This document shows, piece after piece, positions 25,223 to 33,164 of a stretch of 64,000 nt of DNA. The notes beneath the pieces were generated by a model. That model ran no database searches, was not told the DNA's origin, and was given only the letters and a program-made list of their open reading frames with translations. This DNA is from Lysobacteraceae bacterium P (GTDB lineage Bacteria > Pseudomonadota > Gammaproteobacteria > Xanthomonadales > Xanthomonadaceae). A program made the position numbers and the translations under genes. Every line of letters begins with the position of its first letter. Within the stretch, counting starts at the first letter, position 1. The DNA lies in NCBI GenBank assembly GCA_005503055.1, contig SCOX01000001.1, positions 1-64,000 of the forward strand, read 5' to 3'.

Positions 25223-25840
25223 ATGCCGCGTCGCCATTTCTCGATGTTGCGCGAGTTCCACCTGGCCGACTGGTTCACCCTGGCCAACGCGTTCTGTGGC
25301 ACCGGTGCGATCTTCGCGGCGATGCGCTTCCTGCAGGACGGCGTGGTGCAGGACCTGTTGATCGGCATGGCGCTGATCCCGCTGGCCTTCATCTTCGACG
25401 CGCTCGACGGGCGCGTGGCACGGTGGCGCAAGTCGGCCTCCACGCTGGGACGCGAGCTGGATTCGCTGGCCGACGTGATCTCCTTCGGCGTCGCGCCGGC
25501 CGCACTGGCGTACGCCTGCGGCCTGCAGGGCGGGTGGGACTGGATCGTGCTGAGCTACTTCGTCGGCTGCGGCGTGAGCCGACTGGCGCGCTACAACGTC
25601 ACCGCCGAGGCGTTGTCCGGCGAGGACGACAAGGTGAAGTACTTCGAAGGCACGCCGATCCCGACCAGCCTGGTGCTGGTGATCGTGCTCGCCGTCGCCG
25701 CCTCGCAGGGGGCGCTGGGCGAGAACCTGTGGCTGGGCATGCTCCAGCTGGGGCCGTGGCAATTCCACCCGCTGGTGCTGATGTTCGCGCTGTCGGGCTC
25801 GTTGATGATCAGCAAGACGCTGCGCATTCCAAAGCCCTGA
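25223..25840 (+). CDS. pssA: CDP-diacylglycerol-serine O-phosphatidyltransferase (or related CDP-alcohol transferase)
   Basis: 205 residues with several membrane helices. The CDP-alcohol phosphatidyltransferase signature D-G-x2-A-R-x8-G-x3-D-x3-D is complete, from DGRVARW to GRELDSLAD at about residues 57-78. The family joins CDP-diacylglycerol to an alcohol; short proteins of this subtype normally make phosphatidylserine, the precursor of phosphatidylethanolamine. ATG 25223 is taken because homologous sequence begins there and upstream residues fall in a repeat. It lies between polyhydroxybutyrate genes without an evident functional link. Confidence 0.85.
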   Translation: MPRRHFSMLREFHLADWFTLANAFCGTGAIFAAMRFLQDGVVQDLLIGMALIPLAFIFDALDGRVARWRKSASTLGRELDSLADVISFGVAPAALAYACGLQGGWDWIVLSYFVGCGVSRLARYNVTAEALSGEDDKVKYFEGTPIPTSLVLVIVLAVAASQGALGENLWLGMLQLGPWQFHPLVLMFALSGSLMISKTLRIPKP

Positions 25841-25920
25841 CGGCGCGCTCCGAGGCGCCGTCGCGGCGTCGAAACACGCCATTGGTACCATGACCGCCTT
25901 CCCCGACGGCGGTGGTGGCG

Positions 25921-27003
25921 ATGCAGGGCGTTGACGATCTGGAGGCATGGGGCCGGCGGTACTGGAGCGCGTGGGGCGATGCCCTGCGTTCGGCGCAGCC
26001 GAGCGGCGCTGCCGGACCGGGCTGGAACGAAGCCATAGGCTGGTGGTCGCAGTTCGCGCGCGGCGGATTGCCGCAGGGCGACGAGGCCGTGTCGCGCTTC
26101 AACACGCAGGCGCAGGGCTGGTTCGGGCAGATGCAGCAGTTGGCGGCGCAATTCGCGGGGCGTCCGGCGAACGCCGCCGACATCGCTTCGGCATGGAAGC
26201 AGACCTTGGGCGGCGACGGTGCCAACCCCTTCGCGCAGATGTTCGCGAGCATGCCCGGAAGCGCCCAGACCGACCCGTCGAAGTGGTTCGAGGCGTTCGC
26301 GCCGTGGTTGCAGTCGATGCAGCGCGAAGGGCGCTCGTGGCTGGATCTGCCGGCGTTCGGGTTCGCGCGCGAGCACCAGGAGCGCTGGCAGCATCTGGCG
26401 CAGGCGCAGATGGACATGCAGTCGCAAAGCCAGGCCTATCAGACGTTGCTGGCCGAAGCCGGGCAGGATGCATTCACGCGCTTCGAGCGCAAGCTCGAGC
26501 AGCGCAGCGCGCCGGGCAAGCAGCTTGAATCCGCGCGCGCGCTGTTCGATCTGTGGATCGATGCGGCCGAGGAAGCGTATGCGGACATTGCGCTGTCGCC
26601 ACGCTTCCGCGACGCGTACGCCGCGCTGGTCAATGCGCAGATGACGCTGCGTGGCCGCATGCAGAAGGAAGTCGAGCAACTTAGTACCCAGTTCGGCATG
26701 CCCACGCGCACCGAAGTGGATGCGGCCCATCGCAAGATCGTGGAGCTGGAACGCGAACTGCGGCGAATGCGCGATGCGCTGCACGTACGCACGCCCTCGG
26801 ACGAAACGCCGCGCGCCCAACGCCCCGAGCCCGCCGCACGGCCGCCGCGCCAGGCCGCGCCGCGCACGGCGACCCCGGCCGCCAAGCCGGCGACCGCAAA
26901 GCCTGCGGCCAGGACCGCGGCGAAACCCGCGAAGAAGACCGCACCGAAGGCGACAAAGAAGGCGACAAAGAAGGCGGCCGGCAAGGCGCGGAGGACACGC
27001 TGA
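25921..27003 (+). CDS. phaE: class III PHA synthase subunit PhaE with Lys/Ala-rich tail
   Basis: 360 residues. Residues 1-285 match PhaE, the non-catalytic partner that activates PhaC on polyhydroxyalkanoate granules, with the typical YWSAW start and helical YADIALSPRFRDAYAALVNAQM segment. From about residue 285 the protein turns into a Pro/Ala/Lys-rich, histone-H1-like tail with repeats such as AAKPATAK and KATKKATKKA, ending KARRTR. Such tails in PhaF and PhaM bind DNA and tie granules to the nucleoid. ATG 25921 was chosen; GTG 25912 is an alternative. The stop overlaps the phaC start by one base. Confidence 0.88.
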   Translation: MQGVDDLEAWGRRYWSAWGDALRSAQPSGAAGPGWNEAIGWWSQFARGGLPQGDEAVSRFNTQAQGWFGQMQQLAAQFAGRPANAADIASAWKQTLGGDGANPFAQMFASMPGSAQTDPSKWFEAFAPWLQSMQREGRSWLDLPAFGFAREHQERWQHLAQAQMDMQSQSQAYQTLLAEAGQDAFTRFERKLEQRSAPGKQLESARALFDLWIDAAEEAYADIALSPRFRDAYAALVNAQMTLRGRMQKEVEQLSTQFGMPTRTEVDAAHRKIVELERELRRMRDALHVRTPSDETPRAQRPEPAARPPRQAAPRTATPAAKPATAKPAARTAAKPAKKTAPKATKKATKKAAGKARRTR

Positions 27004-28079
27004 TGGATGGATTCGGCCCGCTGGGCTTCACGCCCGATTCGCTGGCGCAGGAATCGCTCCGACTCCAGGCGAAGCTGCGCGCCGGCCTGGACACGCTGCA
27101 TCAGGTCCACGACATCGAATACGGCGCGACCGCGCGCGAGGAAGTGTGGCGCGACGGCAAGGTCGTGCTGTACCGCTTTCGCGGCGATCGCGCGCCCACC
27201 GCGCGCGTGCCGCTGCTGATCGTCTACGCGCTGGTGAACCGCCCGTACATGGTCGATCTGCAGGACGACAAGTCCATCGTGCGCGGCCTGCTCGAACGCG
27301 GCGAGGACGTGTACGTGCTCGACTGGGGCTATCCGGACCGTTCCGACCGCTACCTCGAACTGGACGACTACATCCAGCGCTACATCGGCGGCGCGGTGGA
27401 TCACCTGCGTCGCGAATACCGCATGGACGCGGTCAACGTGCTGGGCATCTGCCAGGGCGGGGCGTTCTCGTTGTGCTTCGCCGCGCTCAATCCGCATCGG
27501 GTGCGCAACCTGATCACGATGGTGACGCCGGTGGACTTCCACACCGGCGACAACATGCTCGGCAACTGGACGCGCGGGCTGGACGTGGACCTGTTCGTCG
27601 ACACGTTGGGCAACGTGCCGGCCGACGTCATGAACTGGTGCTACCTCACGCTCAAGCCGTGGCGGCTGTTCGTGCAGAAGTACGTGGGCATGGTCGACGT
27701 GCTGGACGATCCGAAAGCGCTGGAAGACTTCCTGCGCATGGAGAAGTGGATCTTCGATTCGCCCGATCAGGCCGGCGAGGCGTTCCGCCAGTTCGTGAAG
27801 CAGTTCTATCAGGGCAATGGCTTCATCAAGGGCGGCATCGACATTGGTGGCCGCACGGTGGACCTGCGCCAGGTCGACATGCCGATCCTCAACATATACG
27901 CCGAACAGGACCATCTGGTGCCGCCGGCTTCGTCGAAGGCGCTGGCGGGCCTGACCGGAACCGACGACTACAGCGAACTGTCGTTCCGCGGTGGCCACAT
28001 CGGCATCTACGTGTCCAGCCGCGCGCAGCGCGAAGTGCCGCAGGCGATCCACGATTGGCTGACGGCGCGGGCCAGATAG
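27003..28079 (+). CDS. phaC: class III polyhydroxyalkanoate synthase catalytic subunit PhaC
   Basis: 358 residues, the usual short length for class III. The lipase-like box GICQGG carries the catalytic Cys near residue 149. Asp in YAEQDHLVP (about 301) and His in GGHIGIY (about 331) complete the triad. It polymerises (R)-3-hydroxyacyl-CoA into polyester on granules as a PhaC-PhaE complex. Its ATG overlaps the phaE stop by one base (TGATG), so the subunits are translationally coupled. Confidence 0.95.
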   Translation: MDGFGPLGFTPDSLAQESLRLQAKLRAGLDTLHQVHDIEYGATAREEVWRDGKVVLYRFRGDRAPTARVPLLIVYALVNRPYMVDLQDDKSIVRGLLERGEDVYVLDWGYPDRSDRYLELDDYIQRYIGGAVDHLRREYRMDAVNVLGICQGGAFSLCFAALNPHRVRNLITMVTPVDFHTGDNMLGNWTRGLDVDLFVDTLGNVPADVMNWCYLTLKPWRLFVQKYVGMVDVLDDPKALEDFLRMEKWIFDSPDQAGEAFRQFVKQFYQGNGFIKGGIDIGGRTVDLRQVDMPILNIYAEQDHLVPPASSKALAGLTGTDDYSELSFRGGHIGIYVSSRAQREVPQAIHDWLTARAR

Positions 28080-28226
28080 GATTGAGCGGCGCGAACTGCC
28101 GGCGGACGACGCGTAGCTGAAGCGCATCCGTCCACGTCGCGTGACGACGGTCCGCTTCCGCGTGTTGGACGGCGCGGTTTGCACGTCGCACATGTCAGAC
28201 TTGCGCGATTCCGAAGGATGTTTCCC

Positions 28227-28922
28227 GTGACGCGAATTTTCCTGATCCTGTGCCTGGCGCTGCTGGGCGCCTGCGTTTCGCAACCGGCGGTCCACGACGC
28301 GCCGCGGGCGGTCGACAACAACGACTCGGCGCAGTGGGAGCCCGATATCGCGGCCTTCGAGCAGGCCGACAGCGTGGTCCGGCGCAGGCCGGGCGGGGTG
28401 GTGTTCGTCGGCAGTTCGTCGATCCGGCTGTGGGATTCCATGCCCGACGATTTCCCGGGCGTGGCGACGATCAACCGCGGCTTCGGCGGTTCGCGCGTGC
28501 GCGATTCGACCTACTACGCCGATCGCATCGTGACCCCGTATCAGCCCAGTGCGATCGTGTTCTACGCCGGCGACAACGACCTGCAGGAAGGCCGCACGCC
28601 GCGTCAGGTTCGCGACGACTTCGTCGCCTTCGCGGAGAAGGTGGGCGAGAGCCTGCCGCAGGCGCGGATCGGCTTCGTCGCGATCAAGCCCAGCCCGTCG
28701 CGCGCGTCGCTGCTGCCGCAGATCCGCGAGGCCAACGCGCTGGTGCGCGAGTATGCGCAGCAGGCGTCGAACGTGGACTTCCTCGACGTATACCTGCCGA
28801 TGCTCGATGCGCACGGACAGCCGCGACCGGAGCTGTTCGTCGAAGACCGCCTGCACTTGAATGCCAGCGGTTACGCGATCTGGGCCGGTGTGGTACGGCC
28901 GTGGCTGTCGGGGCTGCAGTGA
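28227..28922 (+). CDS. SGNH/GDSL-type hydrolase lipoprotein
   Basis: 231 residues. A lipoprotein signal peptide has the lipobox LLGAC (Cys near residue 15). The SGNH blocks are visible: GSSSIRLWD (Ser near 63), FGGSRVRD, YAGDNDL (Asn) and the C-terminal DRLHLNASGY with catalytic Asp and His. It is probably an esterase on the periplasmic side of a membrane, acting on lipids or acylated glycans; the substrate is unknown. GTG 28227 is preferred to ATG 28218 because AGGA at 28214-28217 is correctly spaced only for the GTG. Confidence 0.85.
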   Translation: MTRIFLILCLALLGACVSQPAVHDAPRAVDNNDSAQWEPDIAAFEQADSVVRRRPGGVVFVGSSSIRLWDSMPDDFPGVATINRGFGGSRVRDSTYYADRIVTPYQPSAIVFYAGDNDLQEGRTPRQVRDDFVAFAEKVGESLPQARIGFVAIKPSPSRASLLPQIREANALVREYAQQASNVDFLDVYLPMLDAHGQPRPELFVEDRLHLNASGYAIWAGVVRPWLSGLQ

Positions 28923-28926
28923 CGCG

Positions 28927-29313
28927 ATGAACGTCTCGCGCACTCTGAGTCTTGCGCTTGCCGGCTTCGGGCTCGCGTTCGGCATGGCGGCGCCTGCGTT
29001 CGCGGAACCGCCGGCGCAGGCGCCGCGCGAGATCGCGCAACTGATCGATGCGCTGGGGCGGTCGGGTTGCCAGTTCCAGCGCAACGGCACCTGGTACTCG
29101 CCCAGCGAGGCGCAGGCGCACCTACGTCGCAAATACGAATACCTGCGCAAGCGCGATCTGGTCGCCACGGCCGAGCAGTTCATCGAACGCGCCGGCACGC
29201 AAAGCAGCATGAGCGGCAAGCCCTACGCGGTGCGATGCCCCGGACAGGCCGCGGTGCCGTCGGCGCAATGGCTGGGCGCGCGGTTGTCGACAATCCGTCA
29301 CGCGACGCCCTGA
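28927..29313 (+). CDS. exported DUF5329-like protein
   Basis: 128 residues. A signal peptide ending APAFAE (about residue 27) precedes a small helical domain. Cysteines in GRSGCQFQR and YAVRCPGQ could form a disulfide in the periplasm. The pattern of REIAQLIDALGRSGCQF followed by YSPSEAQAHLRRKYEYL fits the DUF5329 family of unknown function. It starts 4 nt after the SGNH hydrolase, so the two genes are probably one transcription unit. Confidence 0.8.
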   Translation: MNVSRTLSLALAGFGLAFGMAAPAFAEPPAQAPREIAQLIDALGRSGCQFQRNGTWYSPSEAQAHLRRKYEYLRKRDLVATAEQFIERAGTQSSMSGKPYAVRCPGQAAVPSAQWLGARLSTIRHATP

Positions 29314-29359
29314 CGGCCGGCGCTAGACTCGCGCGCATCCACTCTGGGATGCGCCCGCC

Positions 29360-29557
29360 ATGAACGCTACGCGCACGCTGTACCGCTCACGCCATGACCG
29401 CATGATCGCCGGTGTCCTGGGCGGCATCGCACGCCGCTACGGGTGGAATGCCACCTTGCTGCGCGCCCTGTACGTGCTGGTGTCGATCGCCTCCGCGGCG
29501 TTTCCCGGGCTGCTGGTGTACCTGATCCTCTGGCTGCTGATTCCCGAGGGCGACTGA
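29360..29557 (+). CDS. PspC-domain small membrane protein
   Basis: 65 residues. The PspC domain is seen as RMIAGVLGGIARRYGWN followed by one hydrophobic helix of about 25 residues. PspC proteins act in envelope-stress sensing in some bacteria, but no pspA or pspB genes are nearby. Stand-alone copies like this one are common and of unproven role. Confidence 0.9.
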   Translation: MNATRTLYRSRHDRMIAGVLGGIARRYGWNATLLRALYVLVSIASAAFPGLLVYLILWLLIPEGD

Positions 29558-29593
29558 CGCAGCCGCAACGTCGGGATGCGCTAGGCTTCACGC

Positions 29594-30031
29594 ATGCCGA
29601 TGTTGCAACGATCGTTGATCGCGCTGGGTGCGCTGTGGACGCTGCCGAACACCCTGTTCGGCCTGCTGCTGGGCGCACTGGGACTGGTCTTCGGCGCGCA
29701 TGCGCATTGGCGCCGCCGCGAGATGGCGCTGGTGTTCCATCGTTGGCCGTGGGGGCCGGGCGGGGCGATCACGTTCGGCAACGTCATCCTGCATACCGGC
29801 GACGATCTCGACTCGCCCTGCGTCACCTACGCGCATCGCGCCGGCCATGGCGAGGAAGCCCCCATCGTGCTCGCCGACCACGAGCGCGCGCATGTCTATC
29901 AGTACCTGGCGCTGGGCCCACTGTTCCTGCCGCTGTACCTGCTTTCCGGTGGCATCAGCGTGCGCAACCGTTTCGAGCGCGCGGCCGATCGCTACGCCAG
30001 CACGGGTCGCGGCTGGTGGCCGTGGTCGTGA
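29594..30031 (+). CDS. small membrane protein with HERAH zinc-type motif
   Basis: 145 residues. One or two N-terminal hydrophobic segments are followed by a compact domain. The motif HERAH (in LADHERAHVYQY, about residue 97) fits HExxH, and a later FERAADRYA resembles the E-x-x-AD signature of M48-type peptidases. A second hydrophobic stretch lies between them. The family is common but, to my knowledge, uncharacterised. A minimal membrane metallopeptidase is possible but not shown. Confidence 0.75.
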   Translation: MPMLQRSLIALGALWTLPNTLFGLLLGALGLVFGAHAHWRRREMALVFHRWPWGPGGAITFGNVILHTGDDLDSPCVTYAHRAGHGEEAPIVLADHERAHVYQYLALGPLFLPLYLLSGGISVRNRFERAADRYASTGRGWWPWS

Positions 30032-30046
30032 CGGTGATGCGCGCGT

Positions 30047-30964
30047 TCAATCGAACGAAACGTGTTGGCCCTCGTTCTTCCACGCATCGAAGCCGCCCGC
30101 GAGCGGCCGCACGCGCTTGAAGCCGCGCTTGTTGAGCGCGCGCGCCAGCACCGCGGCGGACGCTTCACTGGGGCAATCGCAGTAGACGATCACTTCGTCG
30201 CGCGGCATCAGCGCGGCTTCGGCGACGGTCTGCACGAAGATCGAGCCGGGAATCCAGCCGGTGAGTGCGCGCTGCGGCGCAGGGCGAACATCCAGGACCA
30301 GCGGCGGCGTTTCGCCGTCCATCAGCTGGCGCAGTTCGGCCGGTGTGATCCGCGCCATCCGCAGCTGACGCTGGAACATGCGCCGACGCCACAGCTTCCA
30401 CAACACGAAGGCCGCGATCAGCGCCAGCACCACGGGAATCGTCATGCGGCCCAGCGTTTCGAGCTGATCGAGCACGCTGTTCACCGCCTCGTGGAAGAAT
30501 GCCCCCAGCGCCACCGCGACGCCCGCCCACAGCAGGGCACCGATCCCGTCGAACAGCAGGAACCGGCCCGGGCGCGTGCCGGTTTCGCCGGCCAGTGTCG
30601 TCGCCACCGCGGCAAAGCCGGGGATGAACTTGGCGACGATCAGCGAAGGCGGGCCCCATCGGCCGTAGATGCCGCGCGTCATCAGCACGCAGGAGTCGGG
30701 CGACAGCGACAGCCGGCACATCAACCGCAGCAATTTCGCGCCGAGCCGGCGGCCGCCCACGTACCACAGCCAGTCAGCCAGGACCGCCGCGGCCGCGGCC
30801 ACCAACAGGATCGGCCACAGGCTCTTGCCTTGGTCGGTCGCCAGCGCGGCGGTGAGGATGATGGGTGGATACGCCGGCACCGGGATGCCGCCCTGGTCCA
30901 GCAACACGCTGAAGAAGACGACGAACAGGCCGTACACGGCGATCAGGTGGAGAAGGGTGTCCAT
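30047..30964 (-). CDS. DedA-family membrane protein fused to a rhodanese domain
   Basis: 305 residues. Residues 1-200 form a DedA/VTT-type membrane domain with a re-entrant GGIPVPAYPPII segment and the FIPGFAAVATTLAG segment. From about 210 a rhodanese domain follows (LVLDVRPAPQRALTGWIPGSI), with its active-site loop at VIVYCDCPSEASAA; the loop Cys is near residue 268. DedA proteins act in lipid flipping and envelope homeostasis, whereas rhodaneses carry sulfur or sense redox state. The fusion suggests redox-linked control but has no proven function. ATG 30964 is the first Met of the conserved domain. Confidence 0.88.
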   Translation of the reverse strand: MDTLLHLIAVYGLFVVFFSVLLDQGGIPVPAYPPIILTAALATDQGKSLWPILLVAAAAAVLADWLWYVGGRRLGAKLLRLMCRLSLSPDSCVLMTRGIYGRWGPPSLIVAKFIPGFAAVATTLAGETGTRPGRFLLFDGIGALLWAGVAVALGAFFHEAVNSVLDQLETLGRMTIPVVLALIAAFVLWKLWRRRMFQRQLRMARITPAELRQLMDGETPPLVLDVRPAPQRALTGWIPGSIFVQTVAEAALMPRDEVIVYCDCPSEASAAVLARALNKRGFKRVRPLAGGFDAWKNEGQHVSFD

Positions 30965-31124
30965 GGACGGTCCATGGCGCCGCGCGGGCGATGCCGCCAT
31001 GGTAGGCGCGCCGCGCTGCGGCCGATAGCACATCCGTGCATCACACCGTGCCGCCGACGGCGTGCTCGGCGGGCGTGCTCAAAAACGGGCGGGCCCCAAA
31101 CTAGCGGGCTCCAAACTAGCGCGT

Positions 31125-31913
31125 TCAGGCGATGGCGAAACTCGTGCGCGTCCGGCCCAGGCGCAGGCCGTCCGGGCCGAAGCTTTGTTCGACGAACGTG
31201 AGGTGGGCGTCCTCGATCAGGACGACGGAACTGCAGCGCGTGCCATAGCGCTCGCCACGCACGAACGGCGGTGAGAGCAGGCGCTCCAGTTCGATGCCGA
31301 CCCCGGTGTCGGGCAGCGTGTCGTCCGGGGCCGGCGAGGTATCGGCAAGGGCATCGAAAAGCGGCGCCAGGGCGTCGTCGTCGATGGCCCCGTCGAGCGC
31401 GGCGGGGCTTGTCAGCCAACGCGACAGCGCGCGGCTCGCGTGCCCGCTTTTCGGCCACGGGGCATCGAAGGCACCGTTGGACATGGCGTGCAGGCCGGGC
31501 GGGACCTCATGCATCTGGAAATGCGGGAAATTGCTGGCGAAGGTCAGGTGCGTGCCGTCGTAGGCGAGCAGGTTGAAGCGGCCGTACAGCATGGCCTGCG
31601 GTGCCAGTGCGGCGAGCATGTCGGCGCCGGCGACGTCCTGCGCAGCCAACTCGCGCACCAGGGCGCCACGCGAACGCGGCATCGTGCCTTCCGCCGCGCC
31701 GGCGCGCACGTTGGTGACCGCCGCGAGGCGCCCGCGCGTGGACGCCATCAGCCAGCTGCCCCCGGCCAGCAGGTCGCGTCCGCCGTAGAGGGTCGGGTCG
31801 TCCGGATCGATGCCGGCGGCCGCGGTCGGGCGGGCGTGCGCCTCGTCGCGATTGGCGATGAGCGCCAGGCGATAGCGGGGGTGGTGTTTCCAGGCGAGCG
31901 CAATCAGGCACAT
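31125..31913 (-). CDS. NRDE-family (TANGO2-like) protein
   Basis: 262 residues. It begins MCLIALAW and carries the name-giving motif NRDE near residue 21, followed by GGRDLLAGGSWL and NVRAG, all typical of the NRDE/TANGO2 family. The eukaryotic relatives have been linked to heme movement and Golgi organisation; bacterial members have no settled role. An N-terminal Cys at position 2 could act as a nucleophile as in Ntn hydrolases. It appears to be a single gene. Confidence 0.88.
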   Translation of the reverse strand: MCLIALAWKHHPRYRLALIANRDEAHARPTAAAGIDPDDPTLYGGRDLLAGGSWLMASTRGRLAAVTNVRAGAAEGTMPRSRGALVRELAAQDVAGADMLAALAPQAMLYGRFNLLAYDGTHLTFASNFPHFQMHEVPPGLHAMSNGAFDAPWPKSGHASRALSRWLTSPAALDGAIDDDALAPLFDALADTSPAPDDTLPDTGVGIELERLLSPPFVRGERYGTRCSSVVLIEDAHLTFVEQSFGPDGLRLGRTRTSFAIA

Positions 31914-31969
31914 ACGGAGGGATGGGCAGGTGGATTGATCGTTGGGTTCAGCTGGGATGGCGGGACCAG

Positions 31970-31987
31970 TGTAGGGATAGTCCTACA
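31970..31987. promoter_or_regulatory. inverted repeat, candidate operator between NRDE gene and small ORF
   Basis: TGTAGG-GATAGT-CCTACA: perfect 6-bp arms around a 6-nt centre. It lies 57 bp from the NRDE start and 107 bp from the divergent small gene. The geometry suits a dimeric response regulator of the LuxR/NarL type, but no regulator can be assigned. Confidence 0.4.
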
Positions 31988-32093
31988 ACGCTGTAATGGC
32001 CCCGCTGACTGTGGGGAGGGGGAAACCTAGGCAGCCTATAAGCCTGCCCCCGCACGTCCGCGTCGGACGTCCCCCAGCCGCGAGGAAGCCCCC

Positions 32094-32300
32094 ATGTATC
32101 GCGTCGAACTATCGCGCCACGACGGCGGCGCTCTGCAGCAGCAGATCGCCGAAGCGTCCGCCGATTACACCAGCGCCGAAGCCGCGCTTGCCGCCGTGCT
32201 GCCGCAGGCGAAGCGCTGCGCGGAGAAGTGCCAGCAGGCCCTGTGGCTGCGCATCTACGATGAGCGTTCGCGAGTGGTGTTCGGTACCCTGCTGCCCTGA
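32094..32300 (+). CDS. small hypothetical protein
   Basis: 68 residues, family not recognised. A single helix-rich domain with two cysteines (KRCAEKCQ) and a short beta-like end (LWLRIYDERSRVVFGTLLP). ATG 32094 follows GAGGAAG at about 32080-32086, a usable ribosome binding site, and the next gene starts 37 nt after its stop. Its reality rests on the start signal and plausible composition. Confidence 0.6.
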   Translation: MYRVELSRHDGGALQQQIAEASADYTSAEAALAAVLPQAKRCAEKCQQALWLRIYDERSRVVFGTLLP

Positions 32301-32336
32301 GCGGCGCGCCGCGCCGTTCCCACCTGGGAGCGCGAG

Positions 32337-32843
32337 ATGGGCAAGAAGGAATTCGAAGCCTCCATTGCCAACGGCGGCCACCGTCGCCTGGCTGCGATGA
32401 TCGGCGAATGGGAAGGCACCTTCCGGCTGTGGTTCCAACCTGAGCACCCCGTGTGCGAATCGCCGCAGCGCGGCACCATCCGCGGCATCCTCGACGGCCG
32501 CTTCCTGCTGCACGAGTACCGCACGCGCTTCGACGACGAACCGATCGAAGGCGTCGCCATCTACGGCCTGCATCTGGACGAGAACGCCTTCGAGTCCGCG
32601 TGGGTCGAAAGTTTCGGCACCGGGACCAGCATCATGTTTTCGGCCGGCCCCGCGTCGGCGCACTTCAACGTGCTCGGCAGCTACCCGGACGGGCAGGGCG
32701 GTCCGCGCTGGGACTGGCGCACCGAAATCGAACAGCCCGATCCCGACCAGCTCATCATCACGATGACCAACATCTCGCCGCAGGGCGAGGCGGCCAAGGC
32801 GGTGGAAGTGCGTTACCGGCGCGTCGTCAACACCGGCGTTTGA
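32337..32843 (+). CDS. DUF1579-type protein
   Basis: 168 residues. A beta-rich fold is suggested by MIGEWEGTFRLWFQPEHP, RFLLHEYRT and FGTGTSIMF. Segments such as GEWEG and the IEGVAIYGLHLDE stretch match DUF1579, a lipocalin-like family without defined function. A good ribosome binding site (GGGAG) precedes ATG 32337. Probably co-transcribed with the small gene before it. Confidence 0.8.
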   Translation: MGKKEFEASIANGGHRRLAAMIGEWEGTFRLWFQPEHPVCESPQRGTIRGILDGRFLLHEYRTRFDDEPIEGVAIYGLHLDENAFESAWVESFGTGTSIMFSAGPASAHFNVLGSYPDGQGGPRWDWRTEIEQPDPDQLIITMTNISPQGEAAKAVEVRYRRVVNTGV

Positions 32844-32858
32844 TCGGAGCCTGCGTCG

Positions 32859-33083
32859 TCACACGGCCAGCCGACGCCGCCTGAGCGCGATGCCGCTGGC
32901 GACAATGGCGAAGCAGTCGGCATCAATGCGATCGACGGCGGCGCCGTCGCTGAGGTGGTACGAACGCAGTCCTTCCACGCGCCGCGGCTCTCCCGTGCCG
33001 CGCGCCTCGATGAAGGTTCGACGCACGTGGATCGTGTAGCGATTGCCGACATCGTCGTAAGCGCTGAAAGTCTCGTGCGGCAT
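32859..33083 (-). CDS. small conserved-looking hypothetical protein
   Basis: 74 residues, starting MPHETFSAYDDVGNRYTIHVRRT. A beta-rich N-terminal half with residues like those of small phage or housekeeping SH3-type folds is followed by AVDRIDADCFAIVASG. I do not recognise a family. ATG 33083 is preferred to longer starts because the domain begins there and GGGGA lies upstream. It is convergent with the DUF1579 gene. Confidence 0.65.
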   Translation of the reverse strand: MPHETFSAYDDVGNRYTIHVRRTFIEARGTGEPRRVEGLRSYHLSDGAAVDRIDADCFAIVASGIALRRRRLAV

Positions 33084-33164
33084 GACGGAATCCCCGGGAC
33101 GGTGCGGCGCACACGATCGGGCACGGCCGTCTCGCCGGATGAGATGGCGCGGCATCTCATCCGT

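Noticed and set aside
23063-25948. Open frame of about 960 codons antisense to the oligomer hydrolase and pssA
   Set aside because: Spans two well-supported genes and repeat sequence without domain or ribosome binding site.
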